This document shows, in pieces, positions 35,301 to 40,151 of a stretch of 40,151 nt of DNA (positions are counted from its first letter, which is position 1; each line of letters opens with the position of its first letter). The notes below the pieces were generated by a model that was given only the letters and a program-made list of their open reading frames with translations, searched no databases and was not told the origin of the DNA. Location: contig CABXKB010000011.1 in the NCBI GenBank assembly GCA_902512755.1, positions 1 to 40,151 on the forward strand, given 5' to 3'. The position numbers and the translations under genes were made by a program. The DNA is from an uncultured Bacteroidota bacterium. GTDB lineage: Bacteria; Bacteroidota; Bacteroidia; Flavobacteriales; Flavobacteriaceae.

Positions 35301-35339
35301 ACTATTGTTATACAAGAAGATTTAATGATATTAAACTAA
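32331..35339 (+). CDS. Fusion: APH-family kinase, M23 peptidase, class III aminotransferase
   Basis: From the ATG at 32331 the protein has 1002 aa (an in-frame TTG at 32316 adds five). Three domains follow in order. Residues about 1-345 are an aminoglycoside-phosphotransferase-type kinase with D197 in HNDANENN and D219 in DFGD. Residues about 420-540 are an M23/LytM metallopeptidase with H433, D437 (HLGVD), H487 (GH), H523 and H525 (HLH). Residues about 585-1002 are a fold-type I PLP enzyme with NSGSEANE, D812 (DEVQ) and K842 (GKPLGNG) for PLP. All three active sites look intact. By analogy with human hydroxylysine kinase and phospholyases AGXT2L1/2, it may phosphorylate an amino alcohol then eliminate phosphate; this is inference. 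It has no signal peptide. Confidence 0.85.
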   Translation: MHLDLDIGEAANLLKTHYNIDGELSKLPGEVDLNFKVKTKKNKLYVFKIAPSHIDLNYHDFQRQLLFHLEGENAPIIIKDVNGDPLVIVENKKGEKRHLRLLSWIPGRVWSHVNPHSNKLRYCLGMSCGSITNQLQTFDHNYAHRKFEWDLAHSLWVENHLELFDSNDKKLVKSFLNSFKENYVSYQKLRKSVIHNDANENNIIVSENTLNSEEVCLIDFGDAIHTQIINDLAITCAYAIMNVPDPVEASIPIIKGYHKAFPLKEKEIRLLYNLIAMRLIVSVTKSALNKAKNSSNEYLWISERQAWDLLHKWVKVNSHFAYFQFREACGFEPHPNYQTFLKWSKSKKNVLNSLFPSLKKESIQHLDLSVGSKWIGRRDEFDDLNFFQYKIEKLQNENPNKLIAGGYLEPRILYTSVLYENDGNKGLEKRCIHLGVDFWVPAETPIHAFQNGIIAMVVNDAGDKAYGVMLVIKHELEQLTFFTLYGHLSQESLTKFHVGDRIKKGELIGWIGDSSENGNWAPHLHFQILLSLMDYQNDFPGVGYQKQIKTWKSLCPNPNLLFKSSVLDVNQQLDSEMILKERKNNLGYGMSLQYQKPIHIVRGEGIYLIDSKGRHYMDMVNNVAHVGHEHPKVVNAGQLQMAQLNTNSRYLHQNINQLAKRLKSTLPSSLNVVHFVNSGSEANELALRMIKTTTGSNQILASQHGYHGNTNSCIDISSYKFDGKGGKGKPDNTHLFPIPDPFRGKYRGQETASFYALEVKKQILRLQEKKKTLGGLIIEPIISCGGQIELPDGFLAEAFQEVRKAGGLCVVDEVQSGCGRVGSHFWGFQLHDVIPDIITIGKPLGNGHPVAAVVCTHEIAKSFNNGMEFFNTFGGNPVSCAIANKVLETVSDEHLQENALTVGNYLKNELQKLSNSHPIIGSVRGQGLFIGVEFVDNQLNPLAEQADYFMNRMKSYGILLSIDGPDHNVIKIKPPLIFSLQNAKYFLKYFTIVIQEDLMILN

Positions 35340-35400
35340 TTTTTATTATTTACCTAAATCTTAATAATTTTTGTAACTTAGAATACTAAATTTTGTCATT

Positions 35401-35577
35401 ATGAGTGAAATTGTTATTGTAATTATAGGTGCAGTAGTTTTAGTTGGTGGGGTGATTTTATATGCAGTAATTTCTACAGCAACAGGACTAGAGGAAGATG
35501 CAAATCAAAATTATATTCCCGACTGGATTGAAAGAAAATTTCCTAAAATTTTTAAATCAAGTAAAGATCTCGACTAA
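35401..35577 (+). CDS. Small one-helix membrane protein with a calcium-loop-like motif
   Basis: This is a 58-aa ORF, ATG at 35401 to TAA at 35575-35577, too short for usual ORF cut-offs. Residues 3-26 form one hydrophobic helix (Ile/Val/Gly-rich). Then comes a short soluble tail with EEDANQNYIPDWIERKF, whose DxNxNxIPDxxE spacing resembles a single EF-hand-like or thrombospondin type 3 calcium loop. I recall similar short membrane proteins in Flavobacteria, but no function. Its start and codon use look real, and no other gene occupies the stretch. Whether it binds calcium is a guess. Confidence 0.65.
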   Translation: MSEIVIVIIGAVVLVGGVILYAVISTATGLEEDANQNYIPDWIERKFPKIFKSSKDLD

Positions 35578-35664
35578 TATTTTTAAACAATTCACTTTTT
35601 CACTACTGATAAACAATAAAATCATCCCTAAATGGGTTAATGGTGAAATTACTATCCAATTTCT

Positions 35665-36987
35665 ATGAGACTTAATAAGCTATATTTTCTTTTCTTTTCG
35701 TTAACATTTATTCAATATTTGACAGGACAATCTCTAGATAATCCTTGGTCTATTTCATTAAATTCAAATATCATCAATCTTCAGGGCAATAATTTAGAAA
35801 AGGGCTTTAATTTTGGAGGCCCCTCTCTTGGTATTAGCAGACATATTGGTGCTGGAATATCCTTAGGAACTCAATATGCACTTGGAAATGTGAATAATTT
35901 TAGTGATACTTATAATTATACATCTTTTGATGGTTTTTTAAAGTTTAATCTAATAAAAGGTTCTGCAATTCCATACATTATTGGAGGGTATGGTTTTTCA
36001 AGATTCTCTGACGGAATTGAGCGTCCCGGCTTTTTTCCCTCAACCGAAACTAGTCGAACAATTTTTGGAGGTTTGGGTTTTAGTTTTAATCTCAGTGAAT
36101 TCTTAGCTATTAATCTGCAATCTACATATAGAAATATGAATGAAAACGATGGTTTTGACCATCTACAGCATCTTTTAGGTCTGAGTTATAATTTTGGTTC
36201 AACTGATTCAGATAAGGACGGTATTCCAGATAAAAAAGATAAATGTCCAGGCGTTCCTGGTTTAAAGAAATATGAAGGTTGCCCAGATACAGATGGTGAT
36301 ACTATTATTGATAAGGAGGATAAATGTCCTGAAGTTCCAGGTCTTGTTGAGTTTAATGGTTGTATTGATTCTGATGATGACGGTATTGCAGATCCAGACG
36401 ATACTTGTCCTAATGAAGCAGGAACTTTTGAATTAAATGGTTGCCCTGATAAAGACGGAGATGGTATAGCCGACAACGAAGATACTTGTATAGAAGAACC
36501 TGGACCCATTGAAAATAATGGTTGTCCATGGCTTGATGGCGATGGCGATGGGATTAAAGACAATGAAGATCTATGTAAAAATGAGGCGGGACCAATTGAA
36601 AATAATGGATGCCCAGAGTTGTCAGGTGAAATCGTTAAAACATTAAATAAATTTGGAGCACGCATTAATTTTATTGCAAATAGTTACCGTATTTTAGGGA
36701 AAAAGACTCTAGAAAATCTTACTCAAATTAAAATACTTCTCGATGAAAATCCAGAAGGAAGCCTATTGATTGAAGGATATGCCTCCGCAGATGGAGATGA
36801 GATATATAATATTGAACTTTCTATAAAGCGTGCTCAGGCAGTACGTGATTATTTGATTAACATAGGAGTTGCTGCTGAGCGATTAGAAGTTCAAGGTTTT
36901 GGGGAGGTTGATCCAATTGGAGATAATGAGAATCCACAGGGTAGAGCAATCAACAGAAGAGTTCAATTTAAATCAAAACGAAATTAG
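35665..36987 (+). CDS. OmpA-family outer membrane protein with TSP3 repeats
   Basis: The 440-aa protein has a signal peptide ending after TGQS near residue 22, then a predicted beta-barrel-like domain (about residues 24-178, ending in LSYNFGST). Five thrombospondin type 3 repeats follow at residues 181-318, and a C-terminal OmpA peptidoglycan-binding domain (about 322-440) with EGYASADGDE, LSIKRAQAVRDYL, VQGFGE and NRRVQF. The arrangement anchors the outer membrane to peptidoglycan, with calcium-binding repeats as a rigid linker. It converges with rpe, the two stop codons overlapping in TTAG. Confidence 0.92.
   Translation: MRLNKLYFLFFSLTFIQYLTGQSLDNPWSISLNSNIINLQGNNLEKGFNFGGPSLGISRHIGAGISLGTQYALGNVNNFSDTYNYTSFDGFLKFNLIKGSAIPYIIGGYGFSRFSDGIERPGFFPSTETSRTIFGGLGFSFNLSEFLAINLQSTYRNMNENDGFDHLQHLLGLSYNFGSTDSDKDGIPDKKDKCPGVPGLKKYEGCPDTDGDTIIDKEDKCPEVPGLVEFNGCIDSDDDGIADPDDTCPNEAGTFELNGCPDKDGDGIADNEDTCIEEPGPIENNGCPWLDGDGDGIKDNEDLCKNEAGPIENNGCPELSGEIVKTLNKFGARINFIANSYRILGKKTLENLTQIKILLDENPEGSLLIEGYASADGDEIYNIELSIKRAQAVRDYLINIGVAAERLEVQGFGEVDPIGDNENPQGRAINRRVQFKSKRN
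36205..36618 (+). repeat. Five tandem thrombospondin type 3 repeats
   Basis: Within the OmpA gene, a 27-codon unit recurs five times, each opening DxDxDG or a variant and holding a Cys followed 12 residues later by GC. The fourth unit has two extra residues. The acidic residues should bind calcium. The DNA of the units is only partly alike, so they are old duplications. Confidence 0.88.
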
Positions 36988-37640
36988 AGCTGAATTTGTT
37001 TTAAAAACTTTATGTTCGATTGTGGATCTATCGCTTTAAAGACGTAACTTCCAGCCACAAGAACATCAACTCCAGAAGTAATTAATTTTGCAGCGTTTTG
37101 ATCACTAACTCCTCCATCAATTTCAATGAGGCAGTTTAATCCTTTCTTTTGAATTAGCATTTTTAGTTCCTCTACCTTTTTATAAGTATTTTCAATAAAA
37201 GACTGCCCTCCAAAACCTGGATTAACACTCATTAAACAAACTAAATCAATGTCTTGAATGATTGAATTTAAAAACTCTACAGGGGTGTGAGGATTTAAAG
37301 CTACACCAGCTTTCATACCACAAGATTTTATCTTTTGAAGACTTCGATGTAAATTATTACAAGCTTCGAAATGTATCGTAAGAATTTCAGCTCCTAAATC
37401 TGAAAATGTTTCTACATATCGATCTGGATCAATTATCATCAAGTGAACATCTAAGGGTTTTTTAGCATGTTTTTGAATTGCTTTTAATACTGGCATTCCA
37501 AATGAAATGTTTGGCACAAAAACCCCATCCATAATATCTATATGAAACCAGTCAGCATAACTTTTATTAATCATATCAACATCACGTTCAATATTAGCGA
37601 AATCAGCTGCTAGAATAGAGGGAGCGATTATTATTGACAT
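36984..37640 (-). CDS. rpe: Ribulose-phosphate 3-epimerase
   Basis: The 218-aa TIM-barrel enzyme interconverts D-ribulose 5-phosphate and D-xylulose 5-phosphate in the pentose phosphate pathway. Metal and catalytic motifs are APSILAADFAN near residue 6, HIDIMDGVFVPN near 33, DVHLMI near 64, HFEAC near 90, MSVNPGFGGQSF near 138, and EIDGGV near 171. The length is normal. It follows rpoD on the minus strand after a terminator. Its end overlaps the convergent OmpA gene. Confidence 0.96.
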   Translation of the reverse strand: MSIIIAPSILAADFANIERDVDMINKSYADWFHIDIMDGVFVPNISFGMPVLKAIQKHAKKPLDVHLMIIDPDRYVETFSDLGAEILTIHFEACNNLHRSLQKIKSCGMKAGVALNPHTPVEFLNSIIQDIDLVCLMSVNPGFGGQSFIENTYKKVEELKMLIQKKGLNCLIEIDGGVSDQNAAKLITSGVDVLVAGSYVFKAIDPQSNIKFLKQIQL

Positions 37641-37663
37641 AAATAAATTTTATAAAGAAAGAT

Positions 37664-37691
37664 AAAAAAAGCAACCTTGAGGCTGTCTTTT
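37664..37691 (-). terminator. Rho-independent terminator of the pnp-rpoD unit
   Basis: On the minus strand CAGCC and GGTTG pair (one G-U) around TCAA, flanked by AAAAG on the left and a run of seven T after a C on the right, just after the rpoD stop. A-T pairs extend the stem past one A-C mismatch. It separates rpoD from rpe. Confidence 0.75.
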
Positions 37692-37693
37692 AT

Positions 37694-38557
37694 TTATCCT
37701 AAATAGGTTTTAAGTATTTTACTTCTAGAGGTATGTTTCAGTCTTCGGATCGCTTTTTCTTTAATTTGGCGAACACGTTCTCTCGTTAGGTCAAATGTTT
37801 CTCCAATTTCCTCTAAAGTCATAGCGTGTTGATTTCCTAGTCCAAAATACAACCTAACCACATCTGCTTCTCGTGGGGTGAGAGTTTCAAGAGCACGTTC
37901 GATTTCTGTTCTTAGTGATTCGTGAAGTAATAATCTGTCTGGGTTAGGTGATTCTCCACTATTCAGGACATCATACAAATTTGAATCTTCTCCTTCGACT
38001 AATGGAGCATCCATAGATACATGCCTGCCGGAATTTTTTAGTGATTCTTTCACGTCATTAATAGTCATATCTAATTCCTTTGCTATTTCTTCGGAAGAAG
38101 GCGCACGTTCATGAGCCTGCTCTAAAAAAGCATAAGTCTTGTTAATCTTATTAATAGAACCAATTTTATTAAGCGGAAGACGAACTATACGTGACTGTTC
38201 TGCTAACGCTTGTAAAATTGATTGTCGAATCCACCATACTGCGTAGGAAATAAACTTAAATCCTCTAGTTTCGTCAAAACGTTGTGCTGCTTTAATTAAC
38301 CCTAAATTTCCTTCATTGATTAAATCTGGAAGGGTTAATCCTTGGTTTTGGTATTGTTTTGCAACTGAGACCACAAATCGAAGATTAGCTTTAGTTAGTT
38401 TTTCAAGGGCAATTTGATCTCCAGCCTTGATTCTCTGAGCTAATTCAACTTCTTCCTCAGCAGTAATCAGGTCTACTTTACCAATTTCTTGTAAGTATTT
38501 GTCTAAGGAAGCAGTCTCACGGTTAGTTACCTGTTTCGTAATCTTCAGTTGTCTCAT
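37694..38557 (-). CDS. rpoD: Primary sigma factor RpoD/SigA, short Bacteroidota form
   Basis: The 287-aa sigma-70 has regions 1.2 ([10 protein letters not shown], near residue 17), 2 ([27 protein letters not shown], split at [10 protein letters not shown] and FDETRGFKF; core and -10 binding, with [10 protein letters not shown] near 105), 3 and 4 ([27 protein letters not shown], helix-turn-helix near 248-270). Region 1.1 and the large non-conserved insertion of E. coli sigma70 are missing, as in Bacteroidota, whose primary sigma factor prefers TTTG and TAnnTTTG elements. This fits the promoters at 4842 and 13808. It lies after pnp and shares its strand. Confidence 0.96.
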   Translation of the reverse strand: MRQLKITKQVTNRETASLDKYLQEIGKVDLITAEEEVELAQRIKAGDQIALEKLTKANLRFVVSVAKQYQNQGLTLPDLINEGNLGLIKAAQRFDETRGFKFISYAVWWIRQSILQALAEQSRIVRLPLNKIGSINKINKTYAFLEQAHERAPSSEEIAKELDMTINDVKESLKNSGRHVSMDAPLVEGEDSNLYDVLNSGESPNPDRLLLHESLRTEIERALETLTPREADVVRLYFGLGNQHAMTLEEIGETFDLTRERVRQIKEKAIRRLKHTSRSKILKTYLG

Positions 38558-38620
38558 TAAAAATATGTTTTAATTATAATACGTTTCAAATTGATAAATG
38601 TTTCAATAATGACAAAAAAA

Positions 38621-40151
38621 TTAATCTTTTTTATCAGGTCTTGGCAGTAAAGCCTTTCGAGAAACTTTATCTTTACGAGTCCTTGGATCTTTACCAAAAT
38701 ATTTCACATTAAGTACGTCTCCCATATTAACTACATCACTCACATTTTCTGTCCTTTCCCAAGCTAATTCACTCACATGAAGCAATACTTCGTTTCCTGG
38801 TGCTTCAGTATATTCAACTACCGCACCAAAATCAAGCATTTTAATTACTTTAACCTCGTAAGTGTTTCCTACTTTAGGTTTAAATGTAATCGAATCAATT
38901 TTTGCTTCAACCATAATAATCCCTTCTGGAGATGTGCCTAAAATCTCAATTACACCCTCTTCAGTCACAGGATCTTCATTTACTACAATCGTACAGCCTG
39001 ATTCTTTTTGAAGTTCTTGAATGACTTTTCCACCTGGTCCAATTAGAGCACCAATATATTCGTTTTGAATACGTCTTGTAATCATCTTTGGAGCGTGATC
39101 TTTCACATCTTCATTAGGACTAGATATAGTTTCAGTTAGGTGTTTTAATATGTACAGCCTACCATCTCTAGCTTGATTTAGAGCTTGAGTCATAATATCA
39201 AAACGTAGTCCTTTAATTTTGATATCCATCTGACAGGCAGTTATACCATCAGCTGTTCCTGTTACTTTAAAGTCCATATCACCTAGATGATCCTCATCAC
39301 CTAAAATATCTGAAAGTACTGCAAAACGTTCTCCATCTGTGATCAACCCCATTGCAATTCCCGAAACAGGTTTTTTAATTTGAACACCTGCATCCATTAA
39401 AGAAAGCGTTCCAGCGCATACTGTTGCCATGGATGATGAGCCATTAGATTCAAGAACTTCAGATACAATTCGAACAGTATAAGGACAATTGTCTGGAATT
39501 ACTTTCTTAAGGGCGCGTTGCGCTAAGTTACCATGTCCAACCTCACGTCTTGAAGTGCCTCTAAGCGGTCTTGCTTCTCCAGTACAAAAAGGAGGAAAAT
39601 TATAATGGAGATAAAAAGTTTCCTCTCCCTGATGAGATGGAGAATCAATCATATTGGCTTCTCTAGAAGTTCCAAGTGTAGTTGTTGCCAATGCTTGTGT
39701 TTCACCACGAGTAAATAAAGCTGAACCATGAGTGGAAGGTAAATAATCAACTTCACACCAAATAGGTCTGATATCGGTAGTTTTTCTTCCATCTAGTCTT
39801 ATGCCTTCTTCAAGAACTAAATCACGAACAGCTTTTTTCTGAGCACTGTTGTTGTATTTGGAAATTAAATTTCCTTTTTCTTCCAGATCTTCTTCTGAAA
39901 AATTAGCTTTTGATTCTTCTTTTATATCAGAAAATTGGTCTGAGCGTTCTGATTTAGAAAGTCTTTTTTTAGCAACATCATAATACTTTTGATAAGTAGA
40001 TTTGTGAATTTGAGTTTCTAAAGATTCATCTTTATCTTCTTCTTCATAAGTGCGAATTTCTTTTTTACCAACTGCATTTGCCAATGCAATTTGAGCTTTG
40101 ATTTGATCTTTAATTGATTCATGTCCAAATGCAATTGCATCTAACATCTCC
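38621..40151 (-). CDS. pnp: Polyribonucleotide nucleotidyltransferase, C-terminal part
   Basis: The gene runs off the right edge on the minus strand. 510 residues of the second RNase PH core, KH and S1 domains are visible. The Met at 40145-40147 is internal (family proteins have EEMLDAI there), so about 200 N-terminal residues lie outside. The RNase PH core shows [33 protein letters not shown] (split at FCTGEARP and RREVGHG) and [17 protein letters not shown]. The KH GXXG loop is IGPGGK near residue 370 of the visible part, and the S1 domain is at the end ([17 protein letters not shown]). PNPase degrades RNA and is part of the RNA degradosome in many bacteria. rpoD follows 63 bases downstream. 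Confidence 0.96.
   Translation of the reverse strand, partial: EMLDAIAFGHESIKDQIKAQIALANAVGKKEIRTYEEEDKDESLETQIHKSTYQKYYDVAKKRLSKSERSDQFSDIKEESKANFSEEDLEEKGNLISKYNNSAQKKAVRDLVLEEGIRLDGRKTTDIRPIWCEVDYLPSTHGSALFTRGETQALATTTLGTSREANMIDSPSHQGEETFYLHYNFPPFCTGEARPLRGTSRREVGHGNLAQRALKKVIPDNCPYTVRIVSEVLESNGSSSMATVCAGTLSLMDAGVQIKKPVSGIAMGLITDGERFAVLSDILGDEDHLGDMDFKVTGTADGITACQMDIKIKGLRFDIMTQALNQARDGRLYILKHLTETISSPNEDVKDHAPKMITRRIQNEYIGALIGPGGKVIQELQKESGCTIVVNEDPVTEEGVIEILGTSPEGIIMVEAKIDSITFKPKVGNTYEVKVIKMLDFGAVVEYTEAPGNEVLLHVSELAWERTENVSDVVNMGDVLNVKYFGKDPRTRKDKVSRKALLPRPDKKD

Noticed and set aside
32331-35577. The fusion gene and small ORF as cargo of the decayed integrative element
   Set aside because: No copy of the tRNA 3' end or other direct repeat was seen after 35339, and base composition is like the neighbours; the link rests on proximity alone.
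36186-36665. A 159-aa open frame on the minus strand across the OmpA repeats
   Set aside because: It is the antisense shadow of the Asp/Gly-rich repeat codons and repeats Ser-Leu-Ser blocks with no independent features.
1-40151. CRISPR arrays, insertion sequences, toxin-antitoxin or defence systems
   Set aside because: No regularly spaced repeats, transposase motifs or defence-type genes were seen beyond the single integrase relic.

Overview
The window is chromosomal DNA from a member of the Bacteroidota, most likely a Flavobacteriaceae-type marine bacterium with a compact genome. The evidence is strong AT-richness, the gliding genes gldB and gldC, a 287-aa primary sigma factor without region 1.1, promoter elements of the Bacteroidota TAnnTTTG type, almost no Shine-Dalgarno sequences, a DAP-type MurE, a two-gene dcw start (mraZ-rsmH) followed by a Bacteroidota FtsL-like protein, and an FtsZ with a very long acidic linker. 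Many genes overlap by 1-20 bases, and an unusually large share start with GTG or TTG.

Layout. Positions 1-8034 are a forward run of housekeeping genes: the 3' end of obgE, a TPR protein, mpl (peptidoglycan recycling), a broken YjjG-type HAD phosphatase, a MazG-like pyrophosphatase, aroA, queA, rlmN and a polyprenyl diphosphate synthase. dnaG (8096-10060) converges with nadE (minus). gldB-gldC (plus) converge with an abhydrolase-engB pair (minus).

Positions 13773-29169 are a complete, unbroken dcw cluster: mraZ, rsmH, ftsL-like, ftsI, murE, mraY, murD, ftsW, murG, murC, ftsQ, ftsA, ftsZ. It is preceded by three exact 10-bp-spaced GTGGTAA repeats upstream of a TATATTTG promoter, a convincing MraZ autoregulatory operator. 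The cluster makes lipid II in the cytoplasm (MurE/D/C, MraY, MurG), polymerises and crosslinks it at the septum (FtsW, FtsI), and positions the divisome (FtsZ, FtsA, FtsQ, FtsL-like). yqeY and a secreted M28 peptidase follow, ending in a 14-bp perfect hairpin.

Positions 31744-35577 are the only accessory-looking part. They hold tRNA-Arg(TCG), a previously unmarked relic of a tyrosine recombinase on the minus strand with three in-frame stops, a three-domain fusion protein (APH-type kinase, M23 peptidase, class III aminotransferase), and a 58-aa one-helix membrane protein. An OmpA protein with five thrombospondin type 3 repeats follows. It converges with the minus-strand set pnp (partial), rpoD, rpe.

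Most of the window is conserved core genome. I did not find a new multi-gene defence or metabolic system. The best leads are the kinase-peptidase-aminotransferase fusion, the integrase scar beside tRNA-Arg, the MraZ operator, and several start-codon and gene-decay oddities.
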